From the NCBI GenBank assembly GCA_910588865.1, contig CAJUSJ010000009.1, positions 32,160 through 72,080 of the forward strand: 39,921 bases of DNA, given 5' to 3'. A program made the position numbers and the translations under genes. The notes beneath the pieces were generated by a model. That model was given only the letters and a program-made list of their open reading frames with translations. It had not been told where the DNA came from and did no database searches. The DNA is from an uncultured Lachnospiraceae bacterium. Its GTDB lineage: Bacteria; Bacillota; Clostridia; Lachnospirales; Lachnospiraceae. Below are positions 25,839 to 33,814 of the stretch, piece after piece (the first letter of the stretch is position 1; each line of letters begins with the position of its first letter).

Positions 25839-26486
25839 ATGGAAAGGTATAAGATTTTATGGGAAGGCGGCACAGGGGAGCTGGTGGAAAAGAAATCCCG
25901 CTTCATCGCCCAGACCTGCCCTGTTGAGTCGGAGGAGGAAGCTGTGGAGTTTATCGAGAAAATCCGCAAACAGTACTGGGATGCCAGGCACCACTGCTGG
26001 GCCTATGTCATAGGAGAGCGAAACCAGTCCCAGCGGTGCGGCGATGACGGGGAGCCAAGTCAGACCGCGGGACGCCCCATGCTGGATGTGCTCCTGGGTG
26101 CCCAGGTCCACAATATCTGCGTTGTGGTCACCAGATACTTCGGGGGGACCCTTCTGGGAACCGGCGGCCTGGTCCGGGCTTACTCCGGCGCGGCCCAGGA
26201 AGGGCTGAAAAACAGCCGGATCGTGGAAAAGTGTCCCGGCATACAGCTTACCATCACCACGGATTACACAGGGGTGGGAAAGATCCAGTACATTCTCGGC
26301 CAGGCCCAGATCCCCATCACAGACAGCCAGTACACCGACAAGGTGGTAATCACCGCCATGTGCCCGGCCGGACAGATCCGCCAGGTGACATCCCAGCTCA
26401 CGGAAGCCACCAGCGGAAAAGCGGTTTTAGAAGAAACGCCGCCGCTGTATTACGGAATCGTGGATGGAGAAGTTATCTTATTTTAA
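25839..26486 (+). CDS. YigZ/IMPACT family protein
   Basis: A 215-residue protein of the UPF0029/IMPACT family, of normal length. The N-terminal domain shows the family pattern: KKSRFIAQ, DARHHCWAYVIG, QRCGDDGEPSQTAGRPML and VVVTRYFGGTLLGTGGLVRA, followed by a C-terminal ferredoxin-like domain. The family is linked to translation regulation and proline peptidase neighbours in other bacteria, but its biochemical role is not settled. The ATG at 25839 follows AAGGAG; an earlier ATG at 25794 falls on the promoter. Confidence 0.92.
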   Translation: MERYKILWEGGTGELVEKKSRFIAQTCPVESEEEAVEFIEKIRKQYWDARHHCWAYVIGERNQSQRCGDDGEPSQTAGRPMLDVLLGAQVHNICVVVTRYFGGTLLGTGGLVRAYSGAAQEGLKNSRIVEKCPGIQLTITTDYTGVGKIQYILGQAQIPITDSQYTDKVVITAMCPAGQIRQVTSQLTEATSGKAVLEETPPLYYGIVDGEVILF

Positions 26487-26510
26487 GAAAAACCTTAAGA
26501 ATCCATTCTA

Positions 26511-26539
26511 TTGAATTGACAGGAAAATTTTGTTATAAT
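26511..26539 (+). promoter_or_regulatory. Promoter of the class A PBP gene
   Basis: TTGAAT (26511-26516) is 17 bases from a perfect TATAAT (26534-26539), 24 bases before the ATG, leaving a very short leader with AAGGAGG. Confidence 0.75.
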
Positions 26540-26562
26540 GTAGCGGTGAAGGAGGACTTTTT

Positions 26563-29334
26563 ATGAATTACGGAAAAAAAGCCACCGAAAAGAAACTGAA
26601 AGACACGGCTTCCAACTCCCGCAGATACGCCAGCAAGATTTTCCTGGGCTTCTTTAAGACCCTGCTGTTTCTATGCGTTATGGTTATCTCTGTTGGGATC
26701 AGCGTCGGAGTGGGCATGATAAAAGGCATCATAGACAGCGCGCCTGAGATCAACATTGACAGCATCGTTCCCCAGGGATTCGCCACCACTGTGTATGACA
26801 GTGCCGGCAATCTGACAGACACCCTGGTGACCGCCGGGTCCAACCGGGATCCTGCCACCTATGAAGAGCTTCCCCAGGACTTAATCGACGCTTTTGTGGC
26901 CATTGAGGACTCCCGCTTCTGGACTCACAATGGCATTGATCCCAGGTCCATCATCCGGGCCGTCAAGGGTGTCCTGACGGGGGACAGCTCCGCGGGGGGA
27001 GGCAGCACCCTGACCCAGCAGCTGATCAAGAACAATGTCTTTAACGGCGGCCGTGAACAGAGCTTCGGCGAGCAGCTGGAGAGAAAGTTCCAGGAACAGT
27101 ACCTGGCAGTACAGTTGTCCAAGACCATGAGTAAGGAGACCGTGCTGACCAATTACCTCAACACCATCAATCTGGGCAATGACTGTCTCGGCGTCAAGGT
27201 AGCGGCCAGGCGGTATTTTGATAAGGAAGTTTCTGACCTGACCTTATCCGAATGCACGGTTATCGCGGGAATCACCCAGAATCCCTCCCGCCTCAATCCC
27301 ATCTCAGGCCGGGAGCGGAACGAGGAGAAGCGCAAAATCATCTTGCAGTACATGTTCGAGCAGGGCTTTATCACCAAGGAAGAACAGGATGAGGCCCTGG
27401 CAGATGACGTGTATTCCCGCATCCAGACAGTAGACTCCGTTACCAAGGAAACCTCCACTCCTTACAGCTATTTTACAGACGAGCTGGTGGGACAGGTCAT
27501 GGATGCCCTTATGGAGAAGCTGGGCTACAGCTACAATCAGGCCCACAATCTGCTCTACAGCGGCGGCCTCCAGATCATCACCACCCAGGACCCTGCCCTC
27601 CAGGCCATTGTGGATGAGGAGATCAACAACCCGGAAAACTACCCTACGGTTCAGTATTCCATGGAATACCGGCTGTCTGTCACCCACGCTGACGGGACAA
27701 CCACCCATTACTCCCAGGAAAATATGCGTTCCTGGCACAAGCATGTCTTAGACGACGCTGGTTTTGACGCCCTCTACAATACAGAGGATGAGGCCCGGGC
27801 TGACGCGGAGAATTACAAGGCCTATGTGCTCCAGGAGGGGGACACGGTCATCGGCGAGAGCCTGACCACCACTTTGCAGCCCCAGATCTCTTTTGTCCTC
27901 ATGGACCAGGCCACTGGTCAGGTGAAGGCCATCAGCGGCGGCCGGGGACCCAAGACAGCCAGCCTGACCTTAAACCGGGCCACCAATGTTCCCAGACAGC
28001 CCGGCTCCACTTTTAAAGTCATCACCGCGTTCGCCCCGGCCATGGACACCAAAGGAGCCACATTGGGGACCGTCTACTACGACGCCCCCTACACTGTGGG
28101 AACCAAGGCTTTCCGCAACTGGTACTCCAGCGGATACCAGGGATATTCCAGCATCCGGGACGGAATCGTCTACTCCATGAACATTGTGGCGGTCCGGTGC
28201 CTTATGGAGACCGTGTTCCCACAGCTTGGCGTGGAGTATGCTCAAAAATTCGGCATCACCACCCTGACGGACACGGACTACAACGCGGCCACTGCCCTGG
28301 GCGGCCTGACAAAGGGTGTCACCAACTTAGAGCTGACCGCCGCCTACGCCTCCATCGCCAATGGCGGTATGTACACCAAGCCCATTTTCTTTTCACAGAT
28401 CCTGGACCGCAACGGCAAAATCCTCATAGACATGGAACCTGAGACCCACCGGGTTCTGAAGGATTCCACGGCATTCCTTTTGACAGACGCCATGGCGGAA
28501 TCCATGGTCAGCACCCGCAAATTTTCCAGAGCAGGCTCGGGCCCTTCTTCCACCAGCACCAGGGCCAAGGTGTCCGGCATGTCCTGCGCGGGAAAAAGCG
28601 GCACCACCACCAGCAACAATGATGTCTGGTTTGTGGGATACACCCCTTACTATACCGCTGGCGTGTGGGTAGGATACGACCGGAACCAGAAGCTGTCCTC
28701 CAGAAGCGGCGAGACCAGCCACCACAAGGACATCTGGAGAAAGATCATGACCAGAATTCATGAGGGCATGTCTGACCCCGGATTCGCGGTTCCCGACAGC
28801 GTGGAGACTGCCCAGATCTGCCGCAAATCCGGCAAGCTGGCGGTAGCCGGGGTGTGCAGCGGAGACCCAAGAGGCAACGCGGTTTACACAGAATACTTTG
28901 CCAAAGGCAGTGTGCCCACGGAAGTGTGCAACAACCATGTGCCGGCCACGGTCTGCGCGGAGTCCCACATGCTTCCCACGGAATTCTGTCCGGAAAAGAT
29001 CACGGGAGTGTTCATGTCCATCCCTGCCGGGGAATCCGGCGAGACCGACGATTCCGTGTTTGCCCTTCCAGGCCCATGTCCGATCCACACAGCCACATCC
29101 ACCATCCTGGATCCCAGCGAATCTGAGTCAGAACCAGAGGACCCAGCCTCGGGAACCAATGGAAGCGGAAGCGGTTCCGGCTATGGACCGGGATACGGAC
29201 CAGGATATGGCCCGGGCTATGGGCCAGGGTACGGACCAGGATATACGCCCACAACACCAGCGGCAGGCGGAGGACCTGGCGGGGGTTCCACCCCTTCCCC
29301 GTCCGTACAATATGAAGGACCCGGTTCGCAGTAA
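26563..29334 (+). CDS. Class A penicillin-binding protein (PBP1A-type)
   Basis: A 923-residue bifunctional peptidoglycan synthase. A membrane anchor lies at about 26-55. The GT51 glycosyltransferase has EDSRFWTHNGID (E115) and GGGSTLTQQLIKN. The transpeptidase has STFK (S482 nucleophile, K485), SMN (538-540) and KSGT (678-681). A region with six spaced Cys follows (about 775-865: ICRKSG, GVCSGD, EVCNNH, TVCAES, EFCPEK, GPCPIH), then a Ser/Glu linker and a Gly-Tyr-Gly-Pro repeat (about 880-900). It polymerises and cross-links glycan outside the cell. GAAGGAGG sits before the ATG. Confidence 0.95.
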   Translation: MNYGKKATEKKLKDTASNSRRYASKIFLGFFKTLLFLCVMVISVGISVGVGMIKGIIDSAPEINIDSIVPQGFATTVYDSAGNLTDTLVTAGSNRDPATYEELPQDLIDAFVAIEDSRFWTHNGIDPRSIIRAVKGVLTGDSSAGGGSTLTQQLIKNNVFNGGREQSFGEQLERKFQEQYLAVQLSKTMSKETVLTNYLNTINLGNDCLGVKVAARRYFDKEVSDLTLSECTVIAGITQNPSRLNPISGRERNEEKRKIILQYMFEQGFITKEEQDEALADDVYSRIQTVDSVTKETSTPYSYFTDELVGQVMDALMEKLGYSYNQAHNLLYSGGLQIITTQDPALQAIVDEEINNPENYPTVQYSMEYRLSVTHADGTTTHYSQENMRSWHKHVLDDAGFDALYNTEDEARADAENYKAYVLQEGDTVIGESLTTTLQPQISFVLMDQATGQVKAISGGRGPKTASLTLNRATNVPRQPGSTFKVITAFAPAMDTKGATLGTVYYDAPYTVGTKAFRNWYSSGYQGYSSIRDGIVYSMNIVAVRCLMETVFPQLGVEYAQKFGITTLTDTDYNAATALGGLTKGVTNLELTAAYASIANGGMYTKPIFFSQILDRNGKILIDMEPETHRVLKDSTAFLLTDAMAESMVSTRKFSRAGSGPSSTSTRAKVSGMSCAGKSGTTTSNNDVWFVGYTPYYTAGVWVGYDRNQKLSSRSGETSHHKDIWRKIMTRIHEGMSDPGFAVPDSVETAQICRKSGKLAVAGVCSGDPRGNAVYTEYFAKGSVPTEVCNNHVPATVCAESHMLPTEFCPEKITGVFMSIPAGESGETDDSVFALPGPCPIHTATSTILDPSESESEPEDPASGTNGSGSGSGYGPGYGPGYGPGYGPGYGPGYTPTTPAAGGGPGGGSTPSPSVQYEGPGSQ

Positions 29335-29424
29335 CCCCATGCCCCAGGCTTCGCGGCACTACCATGAATGAAAAAGGGGGGCCGCGGCCTCCGGGGATGC
29401 GCATAAAAGTACGCTCATTTATTT

Positions 29425-29468
29425 TGACCCACCTTAGCCTATGCGCGGCACATGGCCAAGGTGGGTCA
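29425..29468 (+). terminator. Terminator between converging genes
   Basis: An 11-bp stem TGACCCACCTT/AAGGTGGGTCA with an extended GCC/GGC pairing, about 90 bases past the PBP stop and just before the end of the opposing gene. The plus strand continues TTCTCATC and the minus strand is A-rich, so it fits the PBP transcript better. Confidence 0.65.
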
Positions 29469-29474
29469 TTCTCA

Positions 29475-30140
29475 TCAAGAGCCCAGAATAACCTTCTCCC
29501 CCGTCTTCACAAAATAACAGCTCCCTTTATATCCGCCGGATTCATAGAGGCTGACCGCGATCTGCCGCATCCGCTCATCCAGGCGGTGATAGCTCAGCTT
29601 CCTCTCCCACGGAATTCCCAGAATATAGTTCCTTAAGGGCTCCTCCAACTGTTCCAGCCTCTGGGCATACTGTTTTGGGTCCCGCCTGCTGTGGAGACCG
29701 AAATCACAGGAAATGTAGGAAAATCCCTCGCCATTTTCCCCGGTTTTTTCTCTAAGCAGCCCCCACAGCTCCTCCCTGCCCTTTCCCGCAAACACCTTTT
29801 CCTGCCAGCGGACAGGCTCCTGGACTTTCTCCTCCACAACCACTCTCCGGTAACTTCTCCGTCCCCAGGAGTCATACTCAGCGATAAAATCATACTTTTC
29901 CCGCTTTCCGCCGCTCCCCGGCTCCTCCAAAAGAATCACCTCCTTATCCAGCAGATGCTTCCAGATGGTGTCCTGTATCCGCCCAAAGGGAGTTGGCACA
30001 TCAAGCATTTTCCTGATCTGGTCCGCCGTGTAGCCCCGGTCCGTCAAATGGCGGATCGCGCCGCCGCTTGCCACATCAAAGGTAAAATTGGACAGAGCGG
30101 TTTTAAAATAGTCTTGTCTGTCTGACATGTCTGACTTCAT
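29475..30140 (-). CDS. Hypothetical protein linked to a metallophosphoesterase remnant
   Basis: A 221-residue soluble, basic protein that I do not recognise as a named family. It opens DYFKTALSNFTFDVASGGAI, followed by RHLTDRGYTADQIRKML (a helix-turn-helix-like stretch) and a middle part KREKYDFIAEYDSWGRRSYR. The end SCYFVKTGEKVILGS is strand-like. Its ATG overlaps the stop of the upstream 83-residue frame (ATGA), so the two are coupled. GAGGA precedes the start. Confidence 0.75.
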   Translation of the reverse strand: MKSDMSDRQDYFKTALSNFTFDVASGGAIRHLTDRGYTADQIRKMLDVPTPFGRIQDTIWKHLLDKEVILLEEPGSGGKREKYDFIAEYDSWGRRSYRRVVVEEKVQEPVRWQEKVFAGKGREELWGLLREKTGENGEGFSYISCDFGLHSRRDPKQYAQRLEQLEEPLRNYILGIPWERKLSYHRLDERMRQIAVSLYESGGYKGSCYFVKTGEKVILGS

Positions 30141-30388
30141 ATTTTAAGATCCTCCTGGTATCCTTCAATGATCCCCGGCCTTTGCTTATGGTTCCCATGG
30201 ATCGCGGAGATCGTAATCGGCAGGGACTCCAAAAACTCTTTCTTCCTCATGTCCCAGATTCCGCCGCTGAAATTGATCCCCACATCCCCAAGGATTATCA
30301 TCACATCGTCTTTGCTGATCCTGAACCGTTTACAGAAAAACTCTATTGTTCCAAACTGCCCATGAGTATCTCCTGTTATGTAAATCAT
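30137..30388 (-). pseudogene. Truncated metallophosphoesterase (N-terminal third)
   Basis: An 83-residue frame beginning like calcineurin-type phosphoesterases: GDTHG (D7, H9), ILGDVGINF (D35) and HGNH (65-67). Full-length relatives are about 230-260 residues and need a further His cluster that is absent here. The frame ends with EDLKI and a stop overlapping the next gene. Either the 3' part has been deleted and the join tidied into an overlap, or it is now a short regulatory or inactive protein. AAAGGATG and an extended -10 promoter remain intact. Confidence 0.65.
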
Positions 30389-30431
30389 GCCATCATCCTT
30401 TCTGAATGCCCACCATCCGGCAGGTACCCTG

Positions 30432-30437
30432 ATTATA
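30432..30437 (-). promoter_or_regulatory. Extended -10 promoter
   Basis: TGGTATAAT on the minus strand (TATAAT at 30432-30437) is a TG-extended -10, 44 bases upstream of the truncated phosphoesterase start. No convincing -35 is seen. Confidence 0.5.
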
Positions 30438-30659
30438 CCATATCTTTACCACGTTTCACCTAAAATCTTTTCATATATATTCCCATACAACCTGCCATAT
30501 TATGTAAAATACGCGGACTATTTGTCGAATGATTCCTATACCATTTTCTACACACCTATGATGAATAACCTTATGGAAAAAACAAAAAACAGCTCACTTT
30601 CGCCGCAACTGCCGAAAGGACATCCGAAACCTGATGTGCCTGTATGACAAAATAACGGA
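30438..30659. other. Intergenic stretch with no clear gene
   Basis: AT-rich in its left half and more coding-like on the right. On the plus strand a 36-codon frame (30565-30675) reads WKKQKTAHFRRNCRKDI and continues through LMCLYDKITEAAAK, but it has no usual start codon or ribosome site and its stop lies in the hairpin at 30660-30698. No other feature is visible. Confidence 0.4.
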
Positions 30660-30698
30660 GGCTGCCGCAAAATGAAATTTCATCATTTTGCGACAGCC
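30660..30698 (-). terminator. Terminator-like hairpin after spoVAE
   Basis: A 16-position stem with one mismatch (GGCTGCCGCAAAATGA against TCATTTTGCGACAGCC) and a short loop, 26 bases past the spoVAE stop. T-runs on either side are weak. Confidence 0.6.
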
Positions 30699-30723
30699 CC
30701 ACTTATATTGTCTCTTAAGCCCG

Positions 30724-31080
30724 CTATGCTTTCATCTTAGGCTTAAAGATCTGAGCTCCCAGGTACCCAAAGACCAATGCCCCGCAGATTCCCGCCGCGC
30801 TGGCCGTGAACCCGCCTTTAAATACTCCCAGAAAACCGTCAGACTGGATCCCTTCCTTCACTCCGGTCCACAGAGTGTTGCCGAATCCCAGAAGGGGCAC
30901 CGTTGCTCCGGCTCCCGCCCACTTGGCAAAGGGTTCATAGATACCCAGGCATCCCAGGATACTCCCCAGCACCACCAGGGTCACCATAACTCTTCCCGGC
31001 ATCATCTTGGTTTTATCCAGAAGGATCTGCGCCAGGCCACAGATGATCCCTCCCACAACAAATGCTCTTACGTAATCCAT
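30724..31080 (-). CDS. spoVAE: Stage V sporulation protein AE
   Basis: A 118-residue membrane protein typical of SpoVAE, with hydrophobic segments at about 5-25, 33-55 and 90-112 and the conserved opening MDYVRAFVVGGIICGLAQI. SpoVA proteins move dipicolinate with Ca2+ into the forespore and out at germination. The ATG at 31080 follows GGAGG; an upstream TTG at 31092 is less likely. It follows spoVAD by 142 bases, a gap holding a small hairpin (TTCGCGC/GCGCGAA, 31187-31206). Confidence 0.9.
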   Translation of the reverse strand: MDYVRAFVVGGIICGLAQILLDKTKMMPGRVMVTLVVLGSILGCLGIYEPFAKWAGAGATVPLLGFGNTLWTGVKEGIQSDGFLGVFKGGFTASAAGICGALVFGYLGAQIFKPKMKA

Positions 31081-31222
31081 AGCTTCCTCCAATCCATGGG
31101 GCCCCGCATCAGATCCAAAGCCCCATTGTACTATATTTCACAGGGGCATATGACCAATTTCTGGAAATACGCTCCGCCTACTTCTATTCGCGCTGAGCCG
31201 CGCGAAAACAGGGCATGGGGGG

Positions 31223-32245
31223 TTACTGGCAGGTCTCTAACACGACGCCGTGGCAGATGCCGGGGATGCTCTCTCCCTCATTAAAGCTTACAGTGGACAA
31301 AAGAGCTCCTGTAGGCAGATACAGCACCCGTTTCCACTCCCCTGACCGTATTCTTGGGAGAATGAGAGAACACAGGGTAACAGCGGCACATCCACAGCCG
31401 CTTCCCCCGGCGTGAGTGTCCTGAGTCTCTTTCTCATAGATTTCCATACCGCAGTCCATGTGGACTCCTGTCAGGTCGCTTCCCGCCTGTTTCATCATGT
31501 CCAGAAGGATCTTGCTTCCCACTTCCCCCAAGTCTCCGGTGATGATTCTGTCATAATGGCTTTCATCCACCCCCAGGTCCTGAAAATTCTGCTGGATGGT
31601 ATGGTAGGCCGCCGGAGCCATGGCTGCCCCCATGTTCATGGAATCCCTAGCGCCAAAATCCACGATCCGCCCCGGCGTGACCCCGGTGATCCTGGCCATG
31701 GCATCTTTGGAGTATTTTTTTCCATCAGATACCACCACAGCTCCCGCGCCGGTCACGGTCCATGTGGCGGAAAAGGGCCTCTGGTTGCCGTAGGCTAACG
31801 GAAAGCGGAACTGTTTCTCCGCTGTGGCAAAATGGCTGGAGGACACTGCCAGCACCCGGTCCGCGAACCCGCCGTGAACCGTCATGGCTCCCAGGCACAG
31901 AGCCTCCGCCATGGTGGAACACGCCCCGTACAGTCCGAACAGGGGAATCTCCATATCCACGGTGCCAAAGGAGGTGGCGATCAGCTGCCCCAGTAAGTCT
32001 CCGGCAAAGAGATAACGGATCTCCTGCCGTCTCACCTGCCCTTTCTCCAGGGCCAAGTCCGCCGCCTGCTTCTGCATGGCTGACTCCGCCTGCTCCCAGG
32101 TCTCCATGCCGAATCTCTCGTCCTGCTCCACCACATCAATGAGACGGCCAAGAGGCCCCTCCCCCTCCTTCTTCCCGGCCACAGAGGCAGCGCTTGTGAC
32201 CACTGGAGGTGTCTCAAACACAATACTGGATTTTCCTTTCTGCAT
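31223..32245 (-). CDS. spoVAD: Stage V sporulation protein AD
   Basis: A 340-residue thiolase-fold protein typical of SpoVAD, which binds dipicolinate on the SpoVA channel. LFGLYGACSTMAEAL (C109) matches the thiolase-like nucleophile region and HAGGSGCGCAAVTL lies near the C-terminus. AAGGAG precedes the ATG. In many clostridia spoVAC lies directly upstream; here the upstream gene is an unrelated ATPase and spoVAC is absent from the window. A sigma-G-type promoter lies 42-71 bases upstream. Confidence 0.93.
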   Translation of the reverse strand: MQKGKSSIVFETPPVVTSAASVAGKKEGEGPLGRLIDVVEQDERFGMETWEQAESAMQKQAADLALEKGQVRRQEIRYLFAGDLLGQLIATSFGTVDMEIPLFGLYGACSTMAEALCLGAMTVHGGFADRVLAVSSSHFATAEKQFRFPLAYGNQRPFSATWTVTGAGAVVVSDGKKYSKDAMARITGVTPGRIVDFGARDSMNMGAAMAPAAYHTIQQNFQDLGVDESHYDRIITGDLGEVGSKILLDMMKQAGSDLTGVHMDCGMEIYEKETQDTHAGGSGCGCAAVTLCSLILPRIRSGEWKRVLYLPTGALLSTVSFNEGESIPGICHGVVLETCQ

Positions 32246-32286
32246 ATGGTTTACTCCTTTTTAACCTTCGGTTTTCGTTTTAGTGT

Positions 32287-32316
32287 TACTATGTCCAAAT
32301 GCAGAAAAGAATATGC
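32287..32316 (-). promoter_or_regulatory. Sigma-G-type promoter of spoVAD-spoVAE
   Basis: On the minus strand GCATA (32312-32316) is followed after exactly 18 bases by CATAGTA (32287-32293). This fits the sigma-G consensus GHATR-N18-CATnnTA at every fixed position and implies forespore expression. Confidence 0.75.
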
Positions 32317-32328
32317 GGAAAGCTTATG

Positions 32329-33540
32329 TCAAAAATTGATTCGTCCCACAAGATAATCCAGTGCGTTGAACCGCCTGATGCCATTATAATCTCCGGGCGG
32401 ATCCATATCCAGCGTCATAACACATTTGGGATAATGGTCATTGATCTTTTTCAGGGGCCTTAATTCCCGTTCCAGGGTTTCCTCGTCTCGAACCGTAGCC
32501 GCTGCCTGAATATATTTTATCCCATCCATATTTTTTACTACAAAATCCACCTCCGCCTGATCCACCTTGCCGATATACACCTCATATCCCCTGCGGATCA
32601 ATTCCAGATAGATAACATTTTCCAGGATATGCCCTACATCCTGGCCGCCCCGGCTGTTAAGCATCACATTTCTCAGACCAATGTCTGCCATATAGTATTT
32701 TTCCAAAGTCTTTAAATACTGTTTCCCCTTTATATCATACCTTTTTGCCTGATACACAATATAGGACTCCATAAACCCGATTATATAAGATTCCACTGTC
32801 CTTACATTGATCTTCCGTCCATTGGAAATCATGGTATCGCTGATCTTCTTGGTAGATAAAGGATTGCCGATATTATCCGCCAGAAAACGAATCACGCTTT
32901 CCAACATCATCACATCGGTAATCTTTTTCCTGCTTATAATATCCTTTAAAATAATAGTATCATAGATGCCCCTCAGATAATCATTGATCTGGCCCGTTCC
33001 CCTATCCAGCTGAATCGTATAGGGAAATGAACTGGTCTCAATATATCTCTGATACGCCCTTTCCAACTGGTCTTCCATGTGAAAGGCCTTTACAAATTCC
33101 GCGAATGAGAAAGGAAGCATCTGGATCTTTACATACCGCCCTGACAAAAGAGTCGCCAATTCTCCAGAAAGCATATAGGAGTTAGAACCAGTAATATAAA
33201 TGTCTATGTTATCCTTAATAAAAAAGCTGTCCACCACTCGCTGGAACTCTCTTACGTTCTGAATCTCATCCAGAATCAGATACATCATCTTTCCCGAAAT
33301 GATCCTGTCTTTTATATAAGCATAAAGAGCCTTTGGCTCCCAAAGATCCTCATACTCAAAATCCTCAAAATTTATGCTTACAATCTGTTCTCTCTCCACG
33401 CCGCTGTCCAGCAGGTAATCCTGAAATATCTTCAGCAATGTGGATTTCCCACAGCGGCGTATGCCGGTTATTACTTTGATAATCTTTTTGTCCTTGTACC
33501 CAAGTAATTGTTGGAAATATTCCTTTCTCTCGATTACCAT
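32329..33540 (-). CDS. AAA (AAA_14) ATPase with DUF4143 domain
   Basis: A 403-residue P-loop ATPase: Walker A GIRRCGKST (26-34), Walker B YLILDEIQ (87-94), a sensor-like YITGSNSYML and, from about 200, the DUF4143 region with LENVIYLELIRRGYEVYIGK and VDFVV, resembling a nuclease-like fold. Such proteins are common in gut bacteria and archaea, often as accessory genes; the cellular role is unsettled. The TGAGG ribosome site lies in the loop of a palindrome next to the start, suggesting autoregulation. It sits between spoVAD and the LRR gene without obvious functional ties. Confidence 0.9.
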   Translation of the reverse strand: MVIERKEYFQQLLGYKDKKIIKVITGIRRCGKSTLLKIFQDYLLDSGVEREQIVSINFEDFEYEDLWEPKALYAYIKDRIISGKMMYLILDEIQNVREFQRVVDSFFIKDNIDIYITGSNSYMLSGELATLLSGRYVKIQMLPFSFAEFVKAFHMEDQLERAYQRYIETSSFPYTIQLDRGTGQINDYLRGIYDTIILKDIISRKKITDVMMLESVIRFLADNIGNPLSTKKISDTMISNGRKINVRTVESYIIGFMESYIVYQAKRYDIKGKQYLKTLEKYYMADIGLRNVMLNSRGGQDVGHILENVIYLELIRRGYEVYIGKVDQAEVDFVVKNMDGIKYIQAAATVRDEETLERELRPLKKINDHYPKCVMTLDMDPPGDYNGIRRFNALDYLVGRINF

Positions 33541-33611
33541 CTTATCACCTCATGATAAGTATATACAAAAAACATAGTTTTATCAAGAATTTTTGTATTG
33601 CAATACAAAAA
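33541..33611 (-). promoter_or_regulatory. ATPase promoter with two palindromes
   Basis: On the minus strand TTGATA (33581-33586) is 17 bases from TATACT (33558-33563). One palindrome, CTTATCA-CCTCA-TGATAAG (33541-33559), touches the -10 and holds the ribosome site in its loop. A perfect palindrome with 11-base arms (TTTTTGTATTG and its complement, 33590-33611) lies just upstream of the -35. Confidence 0.7.
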
Positions 33612-33688
33612 TATTTCAAATCCTGGTGCCTACGGATTGCTCCGCGCCGCGCACTCTCACCTCTCCGCTTGGCACCCTAAAAAATAGC
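33612..33688. other. Possible dispersed repeat with GGTGCC/GGCACC ends
   Basis: A GC-rich stretch bounded by GGTGCC and GGCACC, with GGATTGCTCCG and GCGCACTCTCACC inside. It resembles a sequence I associate with the 3' flank of many Lachnospiraceae genes, but only one copy is in this window. Confidence 0.3.
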
Positions 33689-33733
33689 AAACCGGAGCAA
33701 ATCCATGGGATAACCACAGGTTTGCTCCGGTTT
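33689..33733 (-). terminator. Terminator of the LRR protein gene
   Basis: A 13-bp stem AAACCGGAGCAAA/TTTGCTCCGGTTT. The minus strand continues GCTATTTTTTAG and the plus strand TTCTTT, so it may work both ways. It lies about 80 bases past the LRR gene stop. Confidence 0.85.
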
Positions 33734-33814
33734 TTCTTTCCGGTCAGTTGTTCCAGGACAATCTCACCCTCTGGACAATGGCTGCTGCCATATCCTCACA
33801 AGGGAAGCCTTCCC

